Shown: one piece after another, positions 24,207-32,908 of the stretch
How positions within the stretch are numbered: the first letter of the stretch is position 1
Layout of the letters: each line of letters opens with the position of its first letter
Origin: Maribacter sedimenticola
GTDB lineage: Bacteria > Bacteroidota > Bacteroidia > Flavobacteriales > Flavobacteriaceae
DNA length: 64,000 nt
Reading direction: 5' to 3'
Assembly (NCBI RefSeq): GCF_900188415.1
Contig: NZ_FZNV01000006.1
Coordinates: 1 to 64,000, forward strand
Notes under the pieces: generated by a model
Told to the model about the DNA's origin: nothing
The model's database searches: none
What the model saw: only the letters and a program-made list of their open reading frames with translations
Position numbers and translations under genes: made by a program

Positions 24207-25481
24207 TTAAAAAAGGTCGTCACTAGTTATACTTTGGGTTCTTTTACTATAATTGATGGAGCGTTTTACGAAAAAATCGCCATGTTTGGTACCAATGATC
24301 TCATCATCGAACCATTCTGTTTCGGCCAATAATTTTTCGTCGACCTCAAATATTTTATCGATACCAATACTTTTAAGAGAATTGTTAAATCGATTTTTTA
24401 TGAATTCATTAATGACCGCTTTAGGCAAAAAGTCTAATTCACCTTTTTCAAAAATCCAATCTACCACTTCACTCTCAGCGGTAAATGCTTTATGGCACAT
24501 ATCCTGTATCATGTTATGGTATTCCTCATTGAACCAAGATGGATTTTCTTCCTTAATGATCTTAATGATATCAATTCCAAAATCTCCATGAATCTGTTCC
24601 TCCTTTGAGGTGGCCTCCACTACGTTAGAGATACCCTTGAACATATTCTTATACTTATTAAAAGCCATTATGATCAAGAATTGTGAGAATAGGGAAACAT
24701 GCTCAATGAACAATGAGAACAACAATACAGACTCAGCATACTCTCTATTATCCAAACTTTTGGAATTTTTCAGAGCGGTTTCCAAATAATGCACACGCTT
24801 CATCATTACCGGCTTTTTCTTCAAGTTCTTGAACTCGGCGTTTAACCCCAAGATTTCAAGTAGGTGAGAATAGGCATCTGCATGGCGCACTTCACTTTCC
24901 GCAAATGTTGCCCCAACAGAACCAATTTCAGGTTTAGGCATTTTATGGTAGATATCTCCCCAAAAACTTTTGACCGCAACCTCTATTTGCGAAATAGCCA
25001 ACATGGTATTCTTTAAGGCGCTTCTTTCCGCATCTTGTAGGCCGGTCTTAAAATCCTGGATATCACTGGTAAAATTAAATTCCGTGTGGATCCAATATGA
25101 ATGACGAATTGCAGGTACATATTCATATAACTGAGGATATTCATATGGTTTTAAATTAATACGCTTTTCAAAGATGTTTAATTTTCTCTTTTGTGCCTGT
25201 TCATTTCTATACAGGATATAAGCTTTGGCCACATCAAAAAAGCCGCTTTCCATTAACCTGTTTTCCACAAAATCCTGCACTTCCTCAATGGTAGGCACAT
25301 AACCTTCATCACGTGCTTTACGTTCTAAAAGTGACGCATACACACTATTGGCGATCTTTTCCGCATCTCCCGGTCCACCATGCTCAACAGCAGTCATGGC
25401 TTTTAAAATGGCATCGGTAATTTTGTGAAGTTGAAAAGTTTTCTTGGTAGAATCGCGCTTAATAAGATGTGTAATTGTCAT
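24207..25481 (-). CDS. nrdB: Class I ribonucleotide reductase, radical subunit with N-terminal ATP-cone
   Basis: Provides the metal-centred radical to NrdA. The 424 residues are longer than usual because an ATP-cone occupies about 3-95 (LIKRDSTKKTFQLHKITDAI, VYASLLERKARDEGYVPTIE). The ferritin-like core follows, with metal ligands in ESEVRHADAY, in FIEHVSLF and in KEEQIHGDF; the tyrosine four residues after the first His is kept. NrdB with a cone and a cone-less NrdA is the arrangement described in Leeuwenhoekiella blandensis, whose enzyme is switched by dATP through NrdB and uses a dimanganese centre. First gene of nrdB-nrdA. Confidence 0.95.
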   Translation of the reverse strand: MTITHLIKRDSTKKTFQLHKITDAILKAMTAVEHGGPGDAEKIANSVYASLLERKARDEGYVPTIEEVQDFVENRLMESGFFDVAKAYILYRNEQAQKRKLNIFEKRINLKPYEYPQLYEYVPAIRHSYWIHTEFNFTSDIQDFKTGLQDAERSALKNTMLAISQIEVAVKSFWGDIYHKMPKPEIGSVGATFAESEVRHADAYSHLLEILGLNAEFKNLKKKPVMMKRVHYLETALKNSKSLDNREYAESVLLFSLFIEHVSLFSQFLIIMAFNKYKNMFKGISNVVEATSKEEQIHGDFGIDIIKIIKEENPSWFNEEYHNMIQDMCHKAFTAESEVVDWIFEKGELDFLPKAVINEFIKNRFNNSLKSIGIDKIFEVDEKLLAETEWFDDEIIGTKHGDFFVKRSINYSKRTQSITSDDLF

Positions 25482-25924
25482 TGTATATTATATAAGAATT
25501 GGTACTTAAGAGAAGTGTAAAGGTCGCAACATATTTCGCTCATTTTTCAGTAAATGGATTTAGGTTTTCCACACTTTATTAACAAATTCTTAATATTGGC
25601 CCAAACACAATGAATTTTAGATTGTTAGCTAATTGAAAAAAAAGTCACTGAAAGCCAATGCCCTATAAATTGTAGATGTGAAGTTTTTTTGATGTTTGGA
25701 CCATTAATACATTAACGATAATACAGGGCATTTCATCGAATCTGGTCACAAAAAAAAGCCTTAATCACACAAACGGATTAAGGCTTTTTCAAAAAATACA
25801 ACCTAAACAACCAAACAAAATCTTACTAATCTTTATCTTCTAAAATTTTATAATACCTATAATTTCAAAAATGTATTATCTCCTAATTTTATATGCATTT
25901 TATTTAAAATTCCTTTTACTAAAA
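25482..25924. other. Intergenic region upstream of nrdB
   Basis: About 440 bases. The right part holds the terminator of the receiver-GT2 gene (25751-25789); the left part must hold the nrdB promoter, for which TATGTTGC on the minus strand near 25530 is the best but weak -7 candidate. No NrdR-box pair or open frame was recognised. Confidence 0.4.
25751..25789 (-). terminator. Terminator of the degenerate receiver-GT2 gene
   Basis: GCCTTAATC (25758-25766) pairs with GATTAAGGC (25776-25784) around a 9-base loop, with A and T runs on both sides; about 140 bases past the stop at 25925. Confidence 0.75.
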
Positions 25925-26836
25925 TTAATTATAATGCACTTCCCCTTCCTGTCCTTTATGTGCCATAAACGGAATATTTAAAATCGTCTGCATGATAATA
26001 TGTACGGTAGAGCTTATAATTCTTTTGGCCTTTTGTTTTGAGACCTTTCTATCCATACGGGCAATTCTGGCACCATTGACAATTTTAAAGTCCGAATTCT
26101 TTACAATCTTCACCAAATCTTTGTAATCCGTAAAATCCGATGTAATCTGAGCATTCAAAAAACCAACATAACGCGTACTTTCATCTTGTAAAAGATGTTC
26201 AACTCCCATGCTAATGGCCGCATCATTATCAAGGTTATGACCTTGACATACCTTTATAATCCCAGGATATTTATCCTGCAAACTATCTAGTATGGGCTGG
26301 GTTTGGTCTGTACTTCCTTGGTTAACAAAACAAATATGATATCCTAAATCATGAAATGGCACGTTTATGAACGTGCTACTCAATAGTTCATCCTCTACAT
26401 CCTGACAAGGTACAACGATACCTACTTGGTCATTCTTATACGTTTGTTCATTAGGAGCATTGTTAATAGAACCGGTATTAATATCCAATACTTGTGCAAT
26501 TTTTTTAGAAATATCATCAAGACCAAAGGGTTTCTTCATAAAATAATCCACTCCAGGTCCTAAATTGGCACTGGCAATCTGCTCATAGGATTCCTCTAGC
26601 ATTATTATAACCGGGGTCTTGGAATTTTGTACAAATCGTATATGTCTTAATACATTTAGACCGGATAAGCCAGGCATATTGATATCCACAAGAATTAAAT
26701 CTGGATTCTCCTTATCAAAAAGTGCTATACCCTCTTCACCTTCATGAGTAGTAATAACCTCATACCCTAAAAGAGATAAGTGCCTTTCTAAAAAAAGTAA
26801 AACTTGAGTATCGTTATCTATTGCTAAAATTTTCAT
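25925..26836 (-). CDS. Receiver domain fused to a degenerate GT2 glycosyltransferase
   Basis: 303 residues from the ATG at 26836 (MKILAIDND); an in-frame upstream start adds 13 unlikely residues. Residues 1-118 are a CheY-type receiver with D51 (LVDINMP) and a KKP lysine, but N8 replaces the second acidic residue and Leu replaces the Ser/Thr switch (VIIML). Residues about 137-303 resemble a DPM-type GT2, yet DAD of the sugar-nucleotide site is NAQ (GFLNAQITSD), PCYNEEE is PCQDVED, and the protein stops where the intact paralogue at 35482 continues for about 75 residues. It is probably inactive and regulatory. It is divergent from the GT-C gene. Confidence 0.8.
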   Translation of the reverse strand: MKILAIDNDTQVLLFLERHLSLLGYEVITTHEGEEGIALFDKENPDLILVDINMPGLSGLNVLRHIRFVQNSKTPVIIMLEESYEQIASANLGPGVDYFMKKPFGLDDISKKIAQVLDINTGSINNAPNEQTYKNDQVGIVVPCQDVEDELLSSTFINVPFHDLGYHICFVNQGSTDQTQPILDSLQDKYPGIIKVCQGHNLDNDAAISMGVEHLLQDESTRYVGFLNAQITSDFTDYKDLVKIVKNSDFKIVNGARIARMDRKVSKQKAKRIISSTVHIIMQTILNIPFMAHKGQEGEVHYN

Positions 26837-26872
26837 GGTAATTAGGTTTAATGATAAGATTTGGAACAAGTA

Positions 26873-26900
26873 CAAAATTAACCATTAGTATAGCCTACAA
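26873..26900 (-). promoter_or_regulatory. Promoter of the degenerate receiver-GT2 gene
   Basis: On the minus strand TTG (26898-26900), a 17-base spacer and TAATTTTG (26873-26880) match both boxes. The leader is about 30 bases. Confidence 0.6.
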
Positions 26901-26927
26901 GGAGTCATGAAAGGTAGTATGCGGATT

Positions 26928-26963
26928 ACTGTAGACGAATGACATTATTGCATCGGTGGTTGA
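26928..26963. promoter_or_regulatory. Bipartite motif in the divergent polysaccharide promoter
   Basis: ACTGTAGACGAATG (from 26928) and, in fixed register, TCGGTG (26953-26958). The same two blocks at the same spacing occur at 48435-48470 in front of the receiver gene next to the H-NOX operon. The site lies about 45-75 bases before the GT-C gene's expected start site. The about 21-base period is that of LytTR direct repeats. A LytTR site is inference. Confidence 0.5.
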
Positions 26964-26988
26964 TTATGAGGAAAGTGTACAATAAACC

Positions 26989-26996
26989 TATCTTTG
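26989..26996 (+). promoter_or_regulatory. -7 element of the GT-C gene
   Basis: TATCTTTG matches TAnnTTTG, 31 bases before the ATG at 27028. No TTG lies 17-23 bases upstream, which suits an activator-dependent promoter. Confidence 0.55.
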
Positions 26997-27027
26997 TTTT
27001 GTTATATTTTCTTACAATTAACAATTA

Positions 27028-30000
27028 ATGCAAAAGACAAATGTCTTACTAATACTGGCACTTTTTATTGGAGTCGCCTTCCATGGTTCTAGCATATTCT
27101 TTACGCTAGAAACTACATATGATGCATTGATTCATCTATTCTTTGCAGACCATTATGCCAATAGCTGGTTTGAACCATGGGATTACCGGTGGTATACCGG
27201 TTTTACCGTACAGGCGTACCCTCCGTTGGTACATCAAAGCATTGCGGCATTATCCTATATAGGTGGACTAAAGTTTGGAATGTTCACCATAGCTATAATT
27301 GGTATAATACTCTTTATAACAGGCGCTTACAGATATGCTCTTTTAATGACAGGAAGTCGTAAGATTGCAGGATACACTGCCCTATTGGCGGTGTTTTCAT
27401 CGACCTTTGTAGAGACATTACATATTTTTGGGCAATTGCCAAGTATTTTAGCACTTTCAATCTTACTACATGCCCTACCCGAAATTTATTTATGGATAAA
27501 AACCGGTAAACTTAGATATCTAGCTACGAGCTTGTCATTAATTTCGGTAACGGTTACATCCCATCATGTTACCCCTATTTTTGGCATGGTATTCTTTATT
27601 TTTCCATTAATAGGTATGGTAATAATGGATGCCAGTAAAGATCAAGTGGATCATATAAAATCCATAACCTTCAAAATATTTTTTAAACAATTTAAAAAAT
27701 TATTCTGGCGCATAGTAGGTTTTGGTTTTGGCTCATTATTATTGTTCATATTCTGTATACTGCCTTACTGGATCAATTCCAAAAAAAATCCTATTACCCA
27801 AGTACCAATACCGCATGGTTCACGTGATAATTTTTTAGAGGTGACCTCATCTGGCTTGGTCTTTTTTTTAATTCCTTGGGGGATATTACTATTTATACTA
27901 CCCTATATCTTCTATAGATACTTTAGCAAGCGGTATTTATTCTTTGGATTATCGTTTACCGTACTGACCATTTTGGGAACCGGTGGCACTACTCCGGTAC
28001 CTCTTTTGGTCCTAGGGGAAACCGCTTTCAATATTTTGACCCTAGATCGTTTTACGCTTTGGGCCACGATAATGGCATTACCAATATTTGGCGAGTTCAT
28101 GTATAGGTTTGTAGAAGGGGACCTAAAGGTAAACTTACAGCATCGGTTTGGCGCGGTATACCATAGAATATTAGGTGGTTTTTTTGCTGGTGGTATATTG
28201 GCCATGGTCATTTTTACCATGAGTCTAAATTACTTTAGGCCTTCACAACCCCAGAAAATAAACATGCTACCTATCGTCAATTTTTTAAGCCAGGATATGC
28301 ATGACCATTGGCGCTATTTACCCTTAGGGTTTGGTGATCAAATGGCATGGTTGTCCGCACAGACCAATGCCATGACGGTGGATGGCAACTATCATTCCGC
28401 AAGAAGACTTCCAGAACTAACTACAAGACCTATAGAAAGATTGGAAAATTCAAAATTTAGGGGCGTTCAAGGAATTGGATCCCTCCAGCAATTTTTGACC
28501 GTTCCTGAAAAGTATAATTTGAAATATATTTTCTCCAATGATAAGTTTTATGATCCACTACTCTATTTCTGTGGCTGGCAAAGACTGCAACAGTTAGAAA
28601 ACGGAATCATGGTCTGGGAGAAATTAAATGTACCCCCAATTCCTGCAATAATTGAAAAGGAAGATGTTTCTGTACTACTCAAGATTATGTGGAGCACTAT
28701 ACCGCTATTGACCGTAATCATTGCCTTTATTATCAATATACAGATGGCATGGTTTAGAATGTTAAAGTCCAGACCTTTGGTACAGGGCGTATTCTTAAAC
28801 TATGAATTACGTTATCAAAAATTTTCTAGAACATTGGTCAATATCAGCCATGGTTGGGCATTACTACTTTTATTGATTTTAGGTTTTGGAATGTATCATT
28901 TCTACTTATCTAACGCCACACAAATATCCCCAAAGAACGTAATTGTTTCCTATTATGATGCCCTTGATTTTAAGGAGTTTAATAGGGCTCACTCTTATTT
29001 AAACCCCGATAGTAATGTAGATATTGCCCAATATATGTTAGAAGTTTCCGTAACGGATGGTATTTTAAGTTCATATGCCAAATTAGATTCCATAGGGGTT
29101 GAACTTTTTAATGAAACCCAAACTGCCGCAAGAGCCAAAGTCTTAACACATTGGGTTACACCGTTGGAGAAAATAGAAAAACTTTACGAGCATGACCTGG
29201 TCAAAAAAAATGGCAAATGGTATATTGATCCAGATACATTTGACAATGACCTGCCCCCAGATCAGCTATTATCTTCTAACGGTACATCATTCTATAATCA
29301 TGGTAGAAGACGAATTACCACACAACAGACCAATCATGAAGATGTATTAAAACAGCCAACACTTGAAATTTTAACCGCCAAATTGGTAAAGAACAAAGGT
29401 AGTTACAGTATAATAGGTGAGTTACAAAATGTAGATAACGTACCTTCTGATGTAGTTCTTAAGGTAAGCCTTTACAACGATCAAAATACCGAGCTCGCCA
29501 GTTATAATGGCAAATATCAGATGAAACATAAATTAATGCCCAAGGAAACGACCACTTTTAGAATAGATTTTGAAGGAATTGCGTGGTCATCTACCAAGGA
29601 CACCTTGCCTCCAACTTTTGATCCAGATGAATTTACACCAATAGACTTTCTGGAACAGCCCACAAAATTTAACATTCAGTGCGCAGGTAATGTGGCAAAT
29701 ACTGATCTTTATAAAGAAATTACCATTCAGGAAGTTGAACTTAACCCTGGCGTTATATCAGGTGCACTTTTTAATTCCGGTATTCAAGAGGTAACCATTC
29801 CCCAATTATTGGTCTCATATTATTCAAATGCAAAAGAATTACTATGGGTAGAGCATCATTTTTTGACCGAGGGTGTACGTATACAGCGAAAGCAATATTT
29901 TGAGTTTAAGCCCAAAGACCTTACAGGGCTCGTTGTAATAAATTCTAGTTTGGAAAACTGTTTTATAAACGGTATGCCTAACAAAACAGTAATGGAAAAT

Positions 30001-30114
30001 GCCATTCCAAATAGGGATAAAGGGCACGCCATTGAGCAACTGCAACCTGTAAGGGGAGAAGGGTATTCGTATATGAAAATTGAAGTGAACGGTTATATTG
30101 GAAATCCTAAGTAA
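27028..30114 (+). CDS. Large GT-C-like membrane protein with periplasmic domains
   Basis: A 1028-residue inner membrane protein. About ten hydrophobic segments (residues 1-400) surround a first external loop with TYDALIHLFFADHYANSWF and PWDYRWYTGF, acidic and His residues placed as in GT-C glycosyltransferases that use polyprenyl-phosphate sugars. Two further membrane segments at about 555-575 and 605-625 precede an NTF2-like domain (about 640-745, VIVSYYDALDFKEFNRAHSYL) and two beta-rich domains to the end. I infer a periplasmic glycosyl transfer or polymerisation step. It heads the plus-strand operon with the lipoprotein and hydrolase genes and overlaps the former. Confidence 0.65.
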   Translation: MQKTNVLLILALFIGVAFHGSSIFFTLETTYDALIHLFFADHYANSWFEPWDYRWYTGFTVQAYPPLVHQSIAALSYIGGLKFGMFTIAIIGIILFITGAYRYALLMTGSRKIAGYTALLAVFSSTFVETLHIFGQLPSILALSILLHALPEIYLWIKTGKLRYLATSLSLISVTVTSHHVTPIFGMVFFIFPLIGMVIMDASKDQVDHIKSITFKIFFKQFKKLFWRIVGFGFGSLLLFIFCILPYWINSKKNPITQVPIPHGSRDNFLEVTSSGLVFFLIPWGILLFILPYIFYRYFSKRYLFFGLSFTVLTILGTGGTTPVPLLVLGETAFNILTLDRFTLWATIMALPIFGEFMYRFVEGDLKVNLQHRFGAVYHRILGGFFAGGILAMVIFTMSLNYFRPSQPQKINMLPIVNFLSQDMHDHWRYLPLGFGDQMAWLSAQTNAMTVDGNYHSARRLPELTTRPIERLENSKFRGVQGIGSLQQFLTVPEKYNLKYIFSNDKFYDPLLYFCGWQRLQQLENGIMVWEKLNVPPIPAIIEKEDVSVLLKIMWSTIPLLTVIIAFIINIQMAWFRMLKSRPLVQGVFLNYELRYQKFSRTLVNISHGWALLLLLILGFGMYHFYLSNATQISPKNVIVSYYDALDFKEFNRAHSYLNPDSNVDIAQYMLEVSVTDGILSSYAKLDSIGVELFNETQTAARAKVLTHWVTPLEKIEKLYEHDLVKKNGKWYIDPDTFDNDLPPDQLLSSNGTSFYNHGRRRITTQQTNHEDVLKQPTLEILTAKLVKNKGSYSIIGELQNVDNVPSDVVLKVSLYNDQNTELASYNGKYQMKHKLMPKETTTFRIDFEGIAWSSTKDTLPPTFDPDEFTPIDFLEQPTKFNIQCAGNVANTDLYKEITIQEVELNPGVISGALFNSGIQEVTIPQLLVSYYSNAKELLWVEHHFLTEGVRIQRKQYFEFKPKDLTGLVVINSSLENCFINGMPNKTVMENAIPNRDKGHAIEQLQPVRGEGYSYMKIEVNGYIGNPK

Positions 30115-31339
30115 TTTGAATACAAGTTTTTACATAGTGGCAATTTTATTCCTTATCGTTGGATGCAAACACAGTACACATGATACTCCCCTTGCCCTAA
30201 CTAAAGTTTCCCTAATGCCGTACAATAAAGTAATAGCGGCGGGTGAACCTTTTCAATTACGTTTTAAAGGAAATCTAGACCATCAGTTAAAATTAGTGGT
30301 AAGAAATAGTATGGGTATTACTGTACTAACCCCCAAAATTGATAATGATCAATTCCTATTTGACTTTCCAAAAAACCTCATTAGAAAATCCGGAATATGC
30401 CATTGGAGTTTGGTTCATAATGCCAAAGTTCTAAATGAAGGAGCTTTTGACATTACACCCAATACAGCGTTAAAAACCCATATAGAATCTTATTTGGGTC
30501 CTAGAGGCATCACTGCCGTTGCTACAGACTTTTCCACGCATGTAATATCACCCACTGATGCCTATGACAACCCACTATCCCAAGGAACCGACGTTATAAG
30601 CACCTTTCAATTTCAAGATAAAATTAATACGACTACTTTAGAAATCAATAATCTTTTGGCATGGACCTCTATTTATGCCCCTACCCAAGCCGGTAGAATT
30701 TTAGTAACCTCTAGTTGTAACGCTAGTAGTTCAAAAGAACTTACAACAATTGTATATCCAGGAAATGGTACCAATTTTAAAATTGATTTTCAACGAAACC
30801 ACAGTTTTGCGGACGGCAACCAAATTATAACATTTTTCACCAGTGATATAAAGGATGCAAATAACAATGTAATCAGTGATGGTACTTTGGTCCATTTTTT
30901 GGCGACAAACTCCAAAGGGCTGCAATTAAGCGCAAACGGAACAACTTTAAACGGGGTGGCGAATGCACGTTTTCTTCATCCTTACGAAGAAGATACTTGG
31001 AGCGTAAAAGCATATATTACCGGTGCAGCAGTAAGTAGTCCGTTAAGTGTTTCTTTTACAGCAGCTATTAAGGATTATGACATAACACCGTCCAAAACCG
31101 GTCGTACAATAACTTTAGAAAACATTTTAAGCTTTATGGACCAGATTGTCCCAGATGGCTTACCAGTTACCTTACAACTTTATGATGAACAGGGTGTTTA
31201 TATCACTAGGATCAAGGAAACTTCACGACTGGGAAAAATTGGGTTTACTCTGCCCCGGGAATATTATAAATCCGGCAACTACAAAATTAAAGCCAATGTG
31301 GCCGGTATTGTTAAAGAACAAATGATTACACTGCAATGA
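30098..31339 (+). CDS. Lipoprotein with Ig-like beta-sandwich domains
   Basis: A 413-residue protein if read from TTG at 30098; a TTG at 30116 (two bases after the upstream stop) is equally possible, and no ATG fits, so the start is non-canonical either way. A hydrophobic stretch ends in the lipobox LIVGC. The rest is strand-rich: a stretch resembling invasin-type Ig domains (about 215-325, HSFADGNQIITFFTSDIKDANNN) and a C-terminal domain of repeated short strands. It may help handle or anchor polysaccharide on the periplasmic side. It overlaps both neighbours, so it is translated with them. No defined family. Confidence 0.65.
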   Translation: MEILSNLNTSFYIVAILFLIVGCKHSTHDTPLALTKVSLMPYNKVIAAGEPFQLRFKGNLDHQLKLVVRNSMGITVLTPKIDNDQFLFDFPKNLIRKSGICHWSLVHNAKVLNEGAFDITPNTALKTHIESYLGPRGITAVATDFSTHVISPTDAYDNPLSQGTDVISTFQFQDKINTTTLEINNLLAWTSIYAPTQAGRILVTSSCNASSSKELTTIVYPGNGTNFKIDFQRNHSFADGNQIITFFTSDIKDANNNVISDGTLVHFLATNSKGLQLSANGTTLNGVANARFLHPYEEDTWSVKAYITGAAVSSPLSVSFTAAIKDYDITPSKTGRTITLENILSFMDQIVPDGLPVTLQLYDEQGVYITRIKETSRLGKIGFTLPREYYKSGNYKIKANVAGIVKEQMITLQ

Positions 31340-32862
31340 AAATGAACCGCAATCTATATAGGGCTTTTTTATTGATAACGTTCTTAACGTTGAATGGCCT
31401 TATTTTATACGGTATCAGTTCTATATGGTCCTATTTAAATACGGGTGCAGACCGTAAGACAATGTTACATCTTCCCGCCCAACTGACTTCCAATTATTTA
31501 CCCAAGGTTAATTGGTCGCCGCTAAACAATGATGGCAGGCCTATGGAATTACAGACCTTACAAGAATTAGAGCGAGATTATATAAAGGCTTGGTACGTAA
31601 AGAACAATGCGTTAGAAACAAACAATCACTATGGTGTAAACGATTATTACACAGATAGCGCAAGAGTAAAACTGTATAAAGTGCTTGACCATAATAAAGC
31701 GAATAATATTTCTGTAAAAACTACTACCATAGAACATAACCCCATACTTAATTTTTATAGTGCAGATGGTAAGTTGGCCGTTCTGACCGATAAGAACGTA
31801 CAAATACAAGAACAGGTTTTTGTTGACAACATAATGTTATTAAAAAGGAGTTATGAAAGTTCATTCCAAGCAATGTTACTATTGGAAGATGGCTTCTGGC
31901 GTGTACGTCATCTAGTAGAAATTGAGAACACACCTGTGTCAGTATCCAAAGATCAATCAATTCCACAAACTGTTCTTTCAGAAATTAGAGATATTAAAGG
32001 GCTTAATTATTATCCACGTGAAAACCCATGGAATATGTTTGGGAAACATTTTCAAGATACTGTCATTGACAGTGATTTTAGCAAGATCAAATCCTTAGGA
32101 CTAAATTCCATTAGAATATTCATACCCTATGAAGGATTTGGTAAAACGACTCTTGATACTGATAAAATGTCACAATTACAACGTACCATGGACCTAGCCA
32201 GCAAAAATAAACTAAAGGTTACGGTAACCCTGTTCGATTTTTATGGGGATTATTCATTGGCCGATTGGACCTTAACACATAGACATGCAGAAAAAATTAT
32301 AACGGCATTAAAGGACCATAAGGCCTTGCAGGCTTGGGATATTAAAAATGAACCTGATTTGGATTTTAAATCACGTGGTAAACAAAATGTACTTTCTTGG
32401 TTAGGACAAATGGTTAAGGAAATTCGAAAATGGGATAACAATACCCCCATTACCATAGGTTGGTCCAATCCAGAAGCCGCATTGAACCTTACCACTGAAT
32501 TAGATTTCATCTCGTTTCATTATTATAGGAAACCCAAAGATTTTTTAGCATCCTACAATGCATTACAAGATGCCATTAACAATAAACCAATCGTATTACA
32601 GGAATATGGCTATTCATCATACGACGGTATTTGGAACGCTTATATGGGTTCTGAGGAAGATCAGGCCAACTACTACAAGGAAATGCAAACCATGATCACC
32701 AATGCTAAATTACCATTCTTGTTATGGACACTTTATGATTTTACTGAGGTACCGGATAATGTCGTAGGCAGATTGCCTTGGCGCAAAAGTCAACAACAAC
32801 ATTTTGGGATATTGGACAATCAAGGAAACCTAAAGCCCGCCTACCAAGAAATCATTAAATAA
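31336..32862 (+). CDS. Membrane-anchored GH5-like glycoside hydrolase
   Basis: A 508-residue protein with one N-terminal membrane anchor (about 8-30), an NTF2-like domain (about 70-200, LERDYIKAWYVKNNA) and a TIM-barrel hydrolase (about 215-508). The barrel has the clan GH-A signs: WDIKNEPDLD with the acid/base Glu after strand 4, ISFHYYR, and VLQEYGYS with the nucleophile Glu after strand 7. Hydrolases are common in exopolysaccharide operons (BcsZ, PslG), where they trim or release nascent chains, and that role fits here. Its ATG overlaps the lipoprotein stop by four bases. Substrate unknown. Confidence 0.8.
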   Translation: MKMNRNLYRAFLLITFLTLNGLILYGISSIWSYLNTGADRKTMLHLPAQLTSNYLPKVNWSPLNNDGRPMELQTLQELERDYIKAWYVKNNALETNNHYGVNDYYTDSARVKLYKVLDHNKANNISVKTTTIEHNPILNFYSADGKLAVLTDKNVQIQEQVFVDNIMLLKRSYESSFQAMLLLEDGFWRVRHLVEIENTPVSVSKDQSIPQTVLSEIRDIKGLNYYPRENPWNMFGKHFQDTVIDSDFSKIKSLGLNSIRIFIPYEGFGKTTLDTDKMSQLQRTMDLASKNKLKVTVTLFDFYGDYSLADWTLTHRHAEKIITALKDHKALQAWDIKNEPDLDFKSRGKQNVLSWLGQMVKEIRKWDNNTPITIGWSNPEAALNLTTELDFISFHYYRKPKDFLASYNALQDAINNKPIVLQEYGYSSYDGIWNAYMGSEEDQANYYKEMQTMITNAKLPFLLWTLYDFTEVPDNVVGRLPWRKSQQQHFGILDNQGNLKPAYQEIIK

Positions 32863-32890
32863 AAAAGGTCGGCTAAATTGCCGACCCTTT
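32863..32890. terminator. Bidirectional terminator in the polysaccharide locus
   Basis: GGTCGGC (32867-32873) pairs with GCCGACC (32880-32886) around TAAATT. It separates the hydrolase gene from the convergent GT4 gene. Confidence 0.8.
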
Positions 32891-32908
32891 TCATAACCAA
32901 ACCAATCC

